Program-made: the position numbers and the translations under genes | Origin: Eunapius fragilis | Taxonomy: Eukaryota; Porifera; Demospongiae; Spongillida; Spongillidae | Assembly (NCBI GenBank): GCA_963681505.1 | Contig: OY811990.1 | Span: 62,001-126,000 of the forward strand | Reading direction: 5' to 3' | DNA: 64,000 nt | Shown: piece after piece, positions 9,800 through 21,354 of the stretch | Layout of the letters: every line of letters begins with the position of its first letter | Position numbering within the stretch: the stretch's first letter is position 1 | The notes under the pieces: generated by a model | What the model was told of the DNA's origin: nothing | Database searches by the model: none | Seen by the model: the letters and a program-made list of their open reading frames with translations, nothing else

Positions 9800-12060
9800 G
9801 TTTTATTTTTATTTTTAATTTTGATATTTATGTTCTCTACGACTTCTTTCTTACGCACTGGAAATTGATCTATCTATCGCATCATGGAGTTATAGTCAGT
9901 GGCCAGAAAATTATGCGTACATCTTTAATTGCACGCGTCAACTTTGTTCATGGGGAAATTTTGTAATATCGCGTTAGGTCCCTTTTCGCTGCAACGATGC
10001 ATATACGTATGTACAAAAGGCACTTCAATCAATTGATATTTATAGAATATGCAGCTATGCATATATACAATAATAAACAGCTGACCATTTTATTGCGATT
10101 GAGTTCTGAATGGCGATGGCAAACTAGGTACAATTTTCTTCCAAATAACACACCGTACGTACGTCGTATCAAGGTTTTCAACATTTACCTACCACCTGAA
10201 CAGTCCCTTCTGTTCAGTCTCTAAAATAACGCGGGGGAAACCTGGGCGCGTTGGCATACTTGTCAGTATTTTATCCCTGATGATTATGTACATAAGCGTA
10301 GAGAAATAATGGTTTGTCACACCGCATTGAATTTGATACCAACTCGCACCTTCAAAGCTATACCAGAGATAATTATATATAATCTCTGGCTATACACGCG
10401 CGCTCCAACGTATGCACATACGTAATGAAATTACTAATGAAATTAAAATAATAATAATATTTAATTTACTTCCGAAAATCCATGCGGGCAGTAAACCAGA
10501 AACTAAACATTTTATCTAACATGCAAGCGGTAATGAATTAATGGTGTAAATTGCCACTGATGGCAATGTTCTGTACCATTAAAGCGCGAAGGATTTAAGC
10601 ACTTTGGCTGGGGCGGGGCATATAGAGCAGAGCAGTGTAATGGACATATGCATCCATATTTGTCTCTAGACAAAAATCGCTTCAGAATTTTTAGATAGTT
10701 AGAACTGACTCAGGTATAAAAGCTGGTATGAGTCTTTGTTGGATTCAAACTATCGTAATAAGTGATAATGCTTGCAAACAACTGAGTCATCAATAAGTAA
10801 ATCCTGACCCAGTTTGCACCAAACAAGGTTTGGCTTGGAAAGATAAAGGGCGCATATTTTCTAAATCCTGAAATGGTTTTAACAACCCACATTGAAAAGG
10901 ATGGCGAACTATAAAGGTTGCTGTTTTAATCATATTTCCTTTGATGGATAGAATAGCTTTTGAACACAAAACACATTACATACCTAAAATAAGCAATGGA
11001 AACTGGCGCTCCACTTTGACTAAGTCCCTTTGTTGACAACTACATCCATAACAAAATGAAATATGGGCACTCATCAGGTAGAGTGTGAAGTATTTGTTAA
11101 GTGGAGGAGTTTGGGTACCACTACATGTATGCTGAGGGGAGACCAACACCAGATTGTATAAATTGCATCATCACCACTCAACTAGCTTCTATTTTTTGTC
11201 ACCAAACTGACTATGTTGAGCTTGGACCTTTGCACCACTAGTCTTCTCATCAGACAGGTTTACTAGCATTCGGCTTATCTGTTTCAGTTATGAGATACCC
11301 TAAATTATTAAAGCTGATTCATGACATTCCTAGTAATCATGTTGCAAGAGACAACAAGGTCCCCTTGTCCTTCCCTTTCAATACGAAAGTATATCCACTT
11401 CACCTCCAAATGAATCCACTTAGATGTATATAGACAGCTCCTCTTACCGATAAGTTATACATATACCTCTTTCTATATATGTGCAATGTCTCCATCATCA
11501 CTGATGAGTCGTGCTTACCAATTACAACCTTTAGGAATTTAAAAATATCATTTTGGCTACATTATGATGAACATCCTTTACAATTGCAATTTTAATTACC
11601 TCCTGGGTGATATATATGCATTCAAGATAAATATCCTTGTCAATGATGTGTGTGCATTTGTGTATTCGATAGTACTGTATGTTTAGGCAACATTCAATAA
11701 CAAAAAAATTTCATGAACTATTTGCTATTGGTACTAATAAAAACTATGATCTTGTTTACCTCTTTTGATGAATACAATTTGGTAAATACACCTACAATAA
11801 GACCACAATTAACTAGTAGAAACACAATTAACAAAGGTTAATACTTCCTTAAAGATTATAATCCATTTAAAGGGATGAATTTGTGATAATAATGCAATCA
11901 TCTGGAATATGCATAAAGAAAACTTCCCATCACACTCTACATCTCCATTTTAATTAGTTTTTAATCTGTACCCATACAACCATTAATATGTTGCAGCATC
12001 AATTATATCAATTAGCATCATATTGTCATTTAGGTAGTAGAATTTCGTGTTACTTTGTAG
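9800..12060. other. Intergenic, no gene recognised
   Basis: AT-rich sequence with only short frames. The one structure noted is a small hairpin at 10363-10389 (CCAGAGAT, 11-base AT loop, ATCTCTGG). Confidence 0.5.
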
Positions 12061-12111
12061 GTATTATGCGTGATTTCATCTTCCTCATAAGGCTCTATAT
12101 AAGAGGCAGCA

Positions 12112-13044
12112 ATGAAGTCAGTCAATGGAACAAACACAACTGCAGATTTGGCAACTGCACTAATTGGCCTTGGAATAGCTCATCTGCTATGTGTTTGTGT
12201 ACTCTCCCTAGTTGTGGGGACATTTGTTACCATTCTCATCGGCAAGCTATTGAAAACAGCAAGGGACAAAACGCCTGCTATACATAACTTGTTACTTATC
12301 TTGTATCTCATTGTGATTAGTACCTGCATGCTTGGTCCGGTTAGCTATGGAATACTATGGGACATCAGTCTCATTACTGGCATCCCTGTAATGGGAAATT
12401 GTGCATCATACCCTTCAAACATAATGGGGATACTTGCATTCTGTGTTTTCCAGATGCTTTTATCATATTTGATTGGCCTGATTGCACTTATTCAACTCAT
12501 TACTGTGAAGTATGACAAAAAATTGACAGCAAAGTCATCCATTGCAGTAGTGTTTGTTATTGTATTCATGAGCACAGTCCTTTCATCTGCCGTTGTGTTC
12601 AATGAAAGGGATACAGCAGAAATAAGGGGATCACTTTGTGTGACAGATGAAAAAGCAGTACAACGAGACACAGCAATATTGCTGGCTCTTGGTTACATTC
12701 CATCATTTGCAATAACTATTGTGGCTACTGTGCTAACATATATCAAGATCAAAGATCATGTAATTGATCCGAAAACAGGAATTATTAAATCTGTGCTTGC
12801 AATCAACATTTTTAATATTGTGCAGTACAACATTTTTAGAGCTACGGCATTCCTGGTATTTTATACCGCAGTCTCAGCTGCACCCAGTGATGATGGAACA
12901 ATATTTAAAATTTGTACCGTTCTTGGAAGATACATTGCAGACCTCAGCTACCCTGTTACAATATTTGCAATACTATTTCTTCACAAAAGTATTCGTTCAC
13001 AATTATCCAGATATGTCTTTGGTACCATAATACAGAAAAAATAA
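12112..13044 (+). CDS. Seven-transmembrane receptor-like protein, paralogue 1
   Basis: A 310-residue coding exon. The N-terminus carries two sequons (NGT, NTT) and is followed by seven hydrophobic spans at about 17-44, 57-80, 102-131, 143-163, 187-211, 225-253 and 265-291. Cys97 before span 3 and Cys176 in the second outer loop sit where rhodopsin-class receptors form their disulfide. DRY and NPxxY are absent: span 3 ends TVKYDKKL and span 7 carries GRYIADLSYPVT. A paralogue at 49532-50518 shares LIGLGIAHL, DISLI, FNE, EIRG, LGYIPS and the two Cys at identical 79-residue spacing. The paired N-termini support the start at 12112. A pyrimidine-rich AG about 30 bases upstream suggests a 5' UTR intron. 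Lineage-specific GPCR-like protein; ligand unknown. Confidence 0.85.
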   Translation: MKSVNGTNTTADLATALIGLGIAHLLCVCVLSLVVGTFVTILIGKLLKTARDKTPAIHNLLLILYLIVISTCMLGPVSYGILWDISLITGIPVMGNCASYPSNIMGILAFCVFQMLLSYLIGLIALIQLITVKYDKKLTAKSSIAVVFVIVFMSTVLSSAVVFNERDTAEIRGSLCVTDEKAVQRDTAILLALGYIPSFAITIVATVLTYIKIKDHVIDPKTGIIKSVLAINIFNIVQYNIFRATAFLVFYTAVSAAPSDDGTIFKICTVLGRYIADLSYPVTIFAILFLHKSIRSQLSRYVFGTIIQKK

Positions 13045-14925
13045 AATTCTACAAACACTGTTCAGTGCATCTATGTCTGCTAACAACAGATAAATAATGT
13101 GCTTTTATTTTTTATATTTGTACTACACACTTTTCCAACATCTACCCCAAAGCACACAACCTTGTGTGTGAGAGGGAGAAAGTGTGCGCAATTGTGTATG
13201 TGCGTGTGTGTGTGCGTGCATGTAGGCACTGAAGTGGAGATAAATAGCAGTGAACAAGGAAAGCTGAATGTGAAACACATGCATGCACCAACCAGATCCT
13301 CATACAGTTATATGAGTTGAAGTCATTATTGTTTATACTTACACCAGCACATGCACACACACATCACACACATGACGTTGTGTTTACATGCTAGATAGGC
13401 ATCCACAAAAGTATGTAGCATGCACCACTATGCACATACAAACTAGATGGTATAAATACAACACGCAAAGACAATACCATATCAGACACGTGCAACCTGT
13501 TCACAGAACTGATAATGATGAGAGGAGTATCTGACAGGTGCTTTTTTGTTGGGTCTTTTTTTCTGAAATACTTTCGAGACCTTTCCTTAGAAAGAGGTAT
13601 CTACCTGACCGGTGGGGGAGGAAGGGGATGTGAAACACTGATGCCATGATTGTGGACAGCGCATGCATGGGGGGTAATTGGCCCAGCAAGGGCGAAGGTG
13701 GGGAACTCGTTCTGTAAGGCCCTCCATCAGGATCATTCAATGGAAACATTGTGACAGACTTCAGCCAAGAGGTTAATTTTTCGTATTGAGATAGAAAGCA
13801 GCCTGAATGAATGGCTTTCATAAACAGGTAAAGGGTATATTGTTAGATTCACAAGATGCACCTTCACGTAAGGTAAAGCCATTCTCCCGGCACGAATGGG
13901 TAGCCTTTTTTGTCCCACCAGTTGGATGCATCCTTTACTTGAGCCAATTCGATTCATCGTTGAGTAGAATTAGTTAGATGCAGGGGACGCATATAGTTTA
14001 TGCCGTTCTGGCTGTGTTGTCATTTTGAGCGGAATACTTCCTTTATGGCTTCAAAGCTTGAATCATGCAGGCTGCATATTTGACATTAGATTCCTGATGG
14101 TTACACATGGAATGAAATTGGACGGAGTGTTGCAATGTCAGAAACAATTCTGGCCAAATGTCCATCTATATGTAGCAATTAAATCATGCATGAGTAAATT
14201 CAGAATGCACTGCAGGCTGCAATCTGCAATGTCTGATTACGCATGTGAGCATGTCACTCACACAGTTGTCATCCTTGTTGTCCATATATTAAGTGACAAA
14301 TGACTGTGTTCCTAAGCAGAGCACCCATATGTGCCCTTGGCCCTATCAGGAGTAGTGAATGCATGAAAGTGCAGAGATATAGTGGGCAACTTTTACATTC
14401 TAGAATTATTTTTTTGCATTGGGGTAATTACCATAAGAGTGACAAGGGTGCTTCTGATCCACTCTATCAAGTTGAGACACATCATCAGCATACCATGCTT
14501 GATTCACAGTGCATGTAACCATTGAGTTGAATTGAGTTGGCTGTAAGGTACCAAGCTAAACCCACGTCAGCATTGTAAGCGTATTTCCATGCACCCTGCC
14601 CAAACACATAGGAAGATATACATATTTAAAGGTTGGGGGGTGTGGGGGGGGGGAAATAAAGGGGCGTGTCAATAGGTGGAGGTGGGGGGACCTGACATAA
14701 ATTTTAGAATTGCTATGATGGTCTGTGGCACTCCCCCTCCTCCTTTATGGTATGATTAAATAAAGATGTGCATGTGTGTGTGTGGGGGAGGGGGGGGGGG
14801 CAATTGATCCCATTGATCCCACTGCCCCTTGCTGCCTACACCACTGAAAGACATAATTGGTTGCAAGCATTCATACAACTGATCATGATTTATGTCATTA
14901 ATTCATACGCAACTCAGATCATTTT
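13045..14925. other. Intergenic with low-complexity patches, no gene recognised
   Basis: Holds a short GT patch (13196-13220) and G-rich stretches at 14634-14690 and 14780-14805. The minus-strand frames at 13501-13957 do not resemble any family I know. The motif CCTACACCACTG near 14834 resembles the right end of the short 5-base-duplication elements, but no left end was found. Confidence 0.45.
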
Positions 14926-14929
14926 CAAC

Positions 14930-15297
14930 ACCAAAGAAGATAGCTCTGTTTGCAATATATAAATCATATTTGGACAAAACCAGGCTTGCGCTTTTTTTTT
15001 TTGATAAAACCACTAAACGACCCACGTCCTTCATATTTTCCGCACTTATTGCCATATATATCTGTTCTGTATTTTATTCTACTTCTACGCATGAGCCCAT
15101 TACACTCGTCAGGGTTAAAAACAAGTAAAACTGAACGTGGAGATAGAGCGTCTCTCTAGCGTCAAAATTGCAACGCACCCGAATGAGTCCTGTTACTATT
15201 GAAATCTGCATTTAATCTATAATCAAGATATTAATGATCAAAGTCAGAACAATTTTCTCGGTCGTTTCGCAAATTTTATAAGAGGTTCCATCCATTG
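14930..15297. repeat. Dispersed repeat, partial copy of the 20.6 kb fold-back arm
   Basis: The string GCGTCAAAATTGCAACGCAC, then GAGTCCTGTTACTAT and the following TCAAGATATTAATGATCAAA match 20750-20850 in order and orientation. It is a third arm-type copy without an inverted partner. Confidence 0.7.
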
Positions 15298-15302
15298 ATA
15301 CT

Positions 15303-15493
15303 CAGTGACGTAGCAAAAGGGGGGACAGGGGGGGCAACAGTCCCCCCGGCCCACTTTTAAGGGCCATGCCCCCCTACTTTTGCACCAGCGATACTACAAT
15401 GTCTGCTATCTTGTTTTTATTAAAAACCATCTTTTTAATAAAAACCATCAAAGTTTGCCCCCCCCCCATTTTAAACTCCTTCCTACGCCGCTG
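15303..15493. mobile_element. Short non-autonomous transposon, 191 bp, 5-base target duplication
   Basis: Starts CAGTGACGTAGC and ends GCCTACGCCGCTG-like (CCTACGCCGCTG), giving imperfect terminal inverted repeats, and is flanked by ATACT on both sides (15298-15302 and 15494-15498). G- and C-runs occupy the subterminal regions. It shares ends and duplication length with elements at 54534, 61914 and 62968. A 5-base duplication fits the hAT5 type, which is an inference. Confidence 0.75.
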
Positions 15494-15869
15494 ATACTGA
15501 TTTTCATTGCTGACATATATATCAAGTGTAACTGAAAACACTTGTCCTTATTTAATACAGGAAAACCATGGTTACAAGCTTTTGGAGGTGTAAAGGCACT
15601 TGGAGAACATCTCATGCACTGGGAATATTGCCTCACTAATTTTATAATCTCTGTATACATGTAACTTTTTAGCTATTGTTGTCATCTCCACACCTTTACT
15701 GCATAGTTGTATACATGTAGATGTAGGTCTCATGCAGAAGACGGACACATATATGGCTTACTGTTCTAGTCTCAAACCAGCCAGATTTAGTTCAGAGTTC
15801 TCATGACATTAATTGCTAAGTACTATTAGTTTGTATACAACCAGCAGCCATACAATATTAACATCCCAA

Positions 15870-16292
15870 TTATGCACGCATAGCATTCAGTACGTTAAGA
15901 ATCACTGACAGGAGCATGAAGAAGGTAGCCAGAACCTGCACATGAACAAAAACAGTCCAGTCATGTACAATATCATACATGTTTTGCTTACACAGCATTA
16001 CCATATTTTTTATTGAGCTCCACTGCATACACCTTTTCTGCCACAGAGGTGGAGCTTAGGGCCACAATGAGATCATCCACAGTCCTTGGTGGTAGACTGT
16101 CCAACCTCTTCAACATCTGGGTCATAGCAGCCTCCACAGTGATGCCTCCACGTTGCTTGAGCGTGTCCAGGTCCCGAGGGTTAACACCTAGTTGAATGCC
16201 AACATCTTCCCACCGGCTTGCCACTGGGTTCAAAAACTCCACCAAAGTCTTGAGGTGAACGTCCTGAAGCAGTTGGTCATCATCAGGGATCC
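15870..16292 (-). CDS. Death-domain exon with alternative C-terminal ends
   Basis: Exon 16292-15994 follows the acceptor CTATATCACCAG and opens in phase with IPDDDQLLQDV. It then reads through a death-fold pattern: helix 1 VHLKTLVEFL, the conserved tryptophan in SRWEDVGIQLG, DLDTLKQ, AMTQMLKRLDSLPP and TVDDLIVALSS. This is an adaptor-type interaction domain of apoptosis and innate-immune proteins (family knowledge). The frame ends at TAA 15990-15988. Alternatively the GTGTAA donor at 15993 joins, over a 58-base intron, to an exon at 15935-15870 that adds a 21-residue hydrophobic tail (VLATFFMLLSVILNVL...). A slightly better donor two bases later would give a different short tail. Upstream exons were not identified. 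Confidence 0.75.
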
Positions 16293-16319
16293 CTGGTGAT
16301 ATAGGGAAAATGCATTGTT

Positions 16320-16640
16320 AATAATCATTGCCATGTGATGGGTGACCTTCTACCCCCCCCCCCCCCCCCTCTGCCCCACACACCACACACACAGGGGCAG
16401 GGGTTTTCCCACGCCTATTATAATAGCCCAGCATACATATAGGCGCTGTAGTAATGGAATGAAATATTCAGAGCTGGGAATAATATGACGTTGCGATGAA
16501 GACATACATAGCACATGTCACTGTGCTTTCATGGTACTTTGGGTGTCCACAAAAAGAACGCTACACATCATAACTCCCCACACGTGAGGTTGCCTGGCAG
16601 CAGGTTCAGCTAAGCATTAAGCAGAGAAGGTTTGGGCCTG
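16320..16640. other. Short spacer with C-run, no gene
   Basis: A homopolymer run of about 17 C at 16352-16369 followed by a CA-rich patch. Nothing else is recognised. Confidence 0.5.
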
Positions 16641-17245
16641 AGGTCACTATTAGTCTCGTCGGCCACGCATGACGTAATAATAAGGATATTACGTCTGGAG
16701 ACTATGGGCAACATTCCGTGAGCAGCAGGAATGTAATTATCGGCCAAGTCACATGCCAAGAATGTAATCAGTACCCACAAGTGGGAGTGTCAGCTGAACC
16801 ACGTGCCCACAAATCTTGCCTGCAAGATACCAGCAAGAGAGATAAGGGGGGCTAACCACAAGCACCATACTCTTCCGCTTTGCGCGTCTGAAGATGTGAA
16901 ACGCGTAGGGAAGCAGGCAATAGCCCAGTGACTTCCCACTTCAGTTGGAAGACACACAAATTCATCTCTGCCCTTCAAAAAACTTCACGCAGCTTCTCTC
17001 TGATTTTGACGCAACCCAACTGTTTAGAAGCCGTCACGATAGCGCTCTCAATATCTTCGTCAGAATACATATCATCACAAGGTGCTAAAAAAACCACAGC
17101 ATGTATTCATCGACGGTCATGTGACCGCTACAATCTGATTGGTAGTGTCGGGACTCTGGCGCTAGCACACAGAATGTTGCCCATAGTCTCCAGACATAAT
17201 ATCCTTATTATTACATCATGGCCCATGAGACTAAGGTCACACTAT
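16641..17245. mobile_element. Long-TIR transposon (Mutator-like build), 583 bp, with captured helicase fragment
   Basis: The element spans 16651-17233. Its ends are inverted repeats of about 75 bases that share ATAATAAGGATATTA, GTCTGGAGACTATGGGCAAC and a TAGTCTC terminus. Flanks read AGGTCACTAT (16641-16650) and AGGTCACACTAT (17234-17245), a roughly 10-base target duplication with a two-base CA difference. Long inverted repeats with 9-11-base duplications are typical of Mutator-like elements (family knowledge). The interior is not transposase but a piece of a RecQ-like helicase on the minus strand. Confidence 0.75.
16800..17082 (-). pseudogene. RecQ-like helicase fragment inside the transposon
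   Basis: Minus strand, in changing frames: an N-terminal stretch KQLGCVKIREKLREVF, then KGRDEFVCLPTEVG, then GKSLGYCLLPYAF, then KSMVLVVSP and PLISLAG. In order these match the start of a RecQ-type helicase: the KLRxxQ region, motif I (normally PTGSGKS; here PTEVGKS across a frameshift) and motif Ia (VVxPLISL). At least two frameshifts and a stop make it non-functional. Motifs II-VI are absent, so only about 90 residues were captured or retained. Whether the parent element carried a full helicase is unknown. Confidence 0.6.
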
Positions 17246-17360
17246 GACATCACTCCAGTGCTCAGTACATTGCTTCTTTGTCGTCCTCTGAATTTGGCAA
17301 TCAGTCCCGAGTCATCTATCTGAAACAATAGACCTCTTCTATATACCTTCAGCAGCCAAT

Positions 17361-17978
17361 ATGCAGACAAACATATTCTTATGCTGCAAGGGTTGTCACC
17401 ACCCCATGCCCAAGAACGCCAAAACGTCGAATTACAACTACCATATCAAAATTGTGGCTGAGATTGATTCGCGAATGCTGCAATCCCCCTCTGAGACCGC
17501 CATGCTCACCTTAATGTGTGACCCGCTGTACAAGTCACTCAAGTGGTGCTTGAAGCAAATGATTGCACATAAGCTTGAATCGATCCTTAAAATAGCAGTC
17601 AACAACCTCGCCAGTCAAACCCATGACGAAAAGGCCCGAGGTTTGCTCTTTTTTATTTATTGTTTGCTCTGATCCTCTGGAATTTTTTATGCAAAATTGC
17701 AGGAGCAAAAGGAGGACAAGCCTCATGCACCTATTGATCAAGTGCCGCCTCCTGAAGATGCTGTTGCTGGTGGTGGTCTTGCAGCTCATCTTGCGCGAAA
17801 GATTTCGGCAGCGCCTCCTCGATATGTATATAGAGATGCTTCAACCGCACATCGACACCAAACTTTGACTGTGTTTGGACAGAGACGCGCATCTCAATTT
17901 GGAGTTGGGGAACTGTTGATCCTGCCAGCAGAAAGTTTGTTTGGAACAATCCCTCTAGTGTATGCCAGACACCCATGA
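17361..17978 (+). CDS. Hypothetical two-exon reading frame
   Basis: Open frame 17361-17640 contains CKGCHHPMPKN and a helical segment (AEIDSRMLQ...LESILKIAVNNLA). It may join at GAG|GTTTGC to an acceptor AAAATTGCAG at 17701 and continue as EQKEDKPHAPIDQVPPPED... to TGA near 17978. The base composition is more GC-rich than the surroundings, which favours real coding. The protein is not recognised. It lies just right of the helicase-bearing transposon and could be part of another repeat. Confidence 0.35.
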
Positions 17979-18339
17979 ACATTAAATACATGTACTCCAA
18001 TGTGACTAATCAAAGCTTGTAAGTTTAAAATTGCAATGACTTATGGGGGCTCCCCCATAACCCCCTAGCTGGGCAAGAGGGATACCCCATACTACACACT
18101 CCCCATCCTTGCCTCAGTGTGGCTGGCGGAGTGCTATGTTTAGACAAGAGCATTCAAGATAAGCAGAAAACAAAATTGGTCATGCAAAATTGATGAGCGG
18201 TAAAGGTTTAGGTAGTTCATGGTAGATTTTCTAAAGAATACCACCTGGGTTCTGCATAATATATTGTAACTGTTATAGGTGAACCAATCGTTTCTAAAGT
18301 TGTAGATCAAATAAATGTTACTGATTTCGATATTTCAGC

Positions 18340-18515
18340 AGCAGTGTTAATTATGACTCCGAACATTGATGTAATTAGATGTGCCTGCTGTTGTGGACAA
18401 AGAGAATGATGAATTCGCAGTTGTACACTCCAACCCTGAAACAAATTCTGGTGACTGCTCTGTTGTTCAATATGACGATATTCACCATTATGGTCCACTG
18501 AGTTGCTACCTATGA
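18340..18515 (+). pseudogene. Broken tail exon with ITIM-like tyrosines
   Basis: After an acceptor (GATATTTCAG at 18330-18339) the plus strand reads LIMTPNID. An apparent short duplication near 18370-18386 shifts the frame, and it continues as VPAVVDKENDEFAVVHSN and SVVQYDDIHHYGPL to a stop near 18512. VVQYDDI fits the (V/I)xYxx(I/L) immunoreceptor inhibitory pattern and HYGPL adds a YxxL. This may be a dead cytoplasmic-tail exon of a receptor. No membrane span was found beside it. Confidence 0.35.
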
Positions 18516-18519
18516 AGTA

Positions 18520-20565
18520 TTGACATCAGTTGCATTTTTGATACCAATCAACATGATCAATGTCCCAATTGCATCTCTTGAAAAGATAATTAGGAATAGG
18601 TCATTTGACGTCACACGAACTACGGATGCATTTTTTAAAATATCCCCATTGGCACATAACAAGAACGTGTCATAATGAAAACCCGTGAATCAAAATGGAT
18701 ACAGAAACCTTTATGTATATGGTTCTGACGTTGGACATACAATTTTTCTTAACTTGCATGTGAAACCGAAAATTCTGTGGTAATGATTAATGCGATGGTC
18801 ATGTACACGTATATAGTTATTTATGCAAAGGGGATGTGAAGGGAGAGGGGGGGGGGGAACAGTAGCTTTATATACTTCTGCACCCCCTGTGACGGCAGGT
18901 GCACCACAATGCCACTGCCCCCCTCCAGCACTGAAACCCAGGATCTATGTATACCATGGCTATCAGTCGTCATTATTGTACCCCACTCTGAGCACTTAGG
19001 ATTATTAGTTCATACCAATTTCAGGTACCAATCAAGTGGCCATCAGGGGATGGGTGCGGGTGCAGACTGTTCCATGTGTCCAGGGAGGAGCCTTGATCAT
19101 GCCACAACTTGCAAGGATGTGGAATATGTTGTGTTTCATCACAACAAACGTCAGGATATCATGACGGAGACTTTTTGTTGTAAAATCATTCACTTGGAAG
19201 CTGACCGGAATCTAACCTCAGACCACATGTGGCAGTACACACCCAGCTGACAGCCACATTGGTGAATGGGTACAGTGGACCTGACCCATCACCCCTAAAA
19301 CCTGTAATATTATCACAAGCAGGATTGACAGCAGGGGCAGATGCAATGGCCACCACAGAGCTTTGGTAGAATGACACCAATGATGCAAAGTGTTCATATA
19401 CTGTAGCTGGGTTGTTCTGTAGTAACCAAGCAATATGGTGCTTGGAGTCCAGAAGCTAGCACACCTTACTATAACACTGGGGTAGCCCAAATCCTTTGCA
19501 CTACATGACATTTGTGGATGGCTACATCTGCACCCTTGGGAGATTCACAACACAAATGCCATCCTCACAAGGGGCTTTATTTTAGGCATCGCAAGGTGCC
19601 TTCCATCAGCTTCATTGTTTAAATGTTACATGTATAGTTATGGTATACTTAAATTCTTCGTAAATGTATTTGTATGTGCATATGGAACATTAGATTTTGA
19701 CCCTTGTGTATTTATTTCAGACAGTGTCCAGCAAAATCAGACTTCTGGGATTATAATTTTATCACTATAAAAATTGATGCTACATAAATCTATATACATT
19801 GACCGATACTGTATTCACAACCATACAATGCTTTCCTTTAAAGTCTCATACATGTGTTTCGACACCATTTTATTAACTGACTTTGGTGTTTTAACTATCT
19901 GCTTTGTCATGAGTACAAAGTTCGCCAACACGTTCGGTTAGAATTCCATGGATCTCCAGGTACAGTGTGGAGCATGCATCAAATTCAGTACAAAATCAAA
20001 AGCTTCTGATGTACACGTATGACAACTTTTATAAACTGCAGAACAACCTATTGATCCACATCACTTCGATCAGAATTTCATGGGGCGCCTTCATACTGGT
20101 GTACACTTGTACAAGATAAAGTGCTATGGCTTCACACTAGTGCATACTTTAATACCATTACTGCTGTGATAAAACTGAAGATGCCAGCCACTTATGACGG
20201 ATATGGAGTCACATCTAATTAGTAGTATGCCCTAGGGCCAGGCCGAATGCTATTATGAAGTTAGAGATGCTACTGGTGATCTGGTATCAGAATTTTACAA
20301 GAAAAGAACCAGTAGTGCAAGAGGCAAATGATGCTGAAGGTGTACCCTCCCTAGTTGCTGATCAGTGTATCAGAGGTGTATACGTGTCAGCCCCAGGCCA
20401 TTGTGATGTGGGAGATGGATTGGAGTGCAATCATTGGGTGTGACAAACCTCTGTCTGAGGGTCTTTTGCACCAAATGGAGGAGTACAGTGGGAATGAAAG
20501 ATGGTGCATCGTTGCCCGGAATCCATATTGCTAAAACTCTCAATCACTTATACTTACAAGAATCA
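18520..20565. other. Long stretch without recognised gene
   Basis: Contains a G-run (18846-18858) and several short frames on both strands (around 18909-19511 and 20255-20443) without family resemblance or good splice context. Confidence 0.4.
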
Positions 20566-20569
20566 CTTA

Positions 20570-21319
20570 TATTAAAACCGCTATAAAATAGCATCAATTT
20601 CAATCCCACATCATCTGAGCAGAACGGCCGCATTTTCAGCACTTATTGCCACATTTAATTCTATTTTTGCACACTACACTCGTCCATACCAACGTTTGGT
20701 AACCTTCAGGGCTAAGAATGCTTAAACTGAATGAAGGAGTGTCTCTCTGGTGTCAAAATTGCAACGCACCCGAAGGAGTCCTGTTGCTATCGAATTCTGC
20801 AGATCATTGAATTTTACTTAATCTATATTCAAGATATTGATGATCAAAAATCCCGGTTGTTTCGAGCCATCCTTTATTTTAGAAGAGATTCCATTCACCC
20901 GAGCAAGATTCCATTCACCTGAGCCACAGTTAATATTAATCATTAATCAAAATACCTACACTCCCTAATGAAAATTATTCCATGCTATCCTTTTTTGCAA
21001 AAGCTGCTTATTCTTCTTGACCTTAGGCTATTGAGTACTGAACATCATGCTCCAAACTAAAATCTGAAAGACGAGTACCACTGTTCTAATAGAAGCCTCG
21101 TGAGTGCGGTGGATGTTTTTGGAGTAGGCGAGGTTAACGCCATTATAAGGTCTACTGAAATTTTTATAACATAACTGTAGTAGGGCCTTCCAGTTGGTTT
21201 TCATTTAGAGCTTGTGGTGCTGCGGAATATTTTTGCCTTGGAATACTCTGTAGGCAGGCTGGCAATAATCCATCACAACATCGCAATAGACCTACAGCAC
21301 GCAGGCATGCATGCACACA

Positions 21320-21354
<35 letters not shown>

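Noticed and set aside
12093-12101. TATA-like CTATATAAG before the first seven-helix gene
   Set aside because: Only about 11 bases before the ATG, so it cannot place a start site upstream of that codon. Probably chance.
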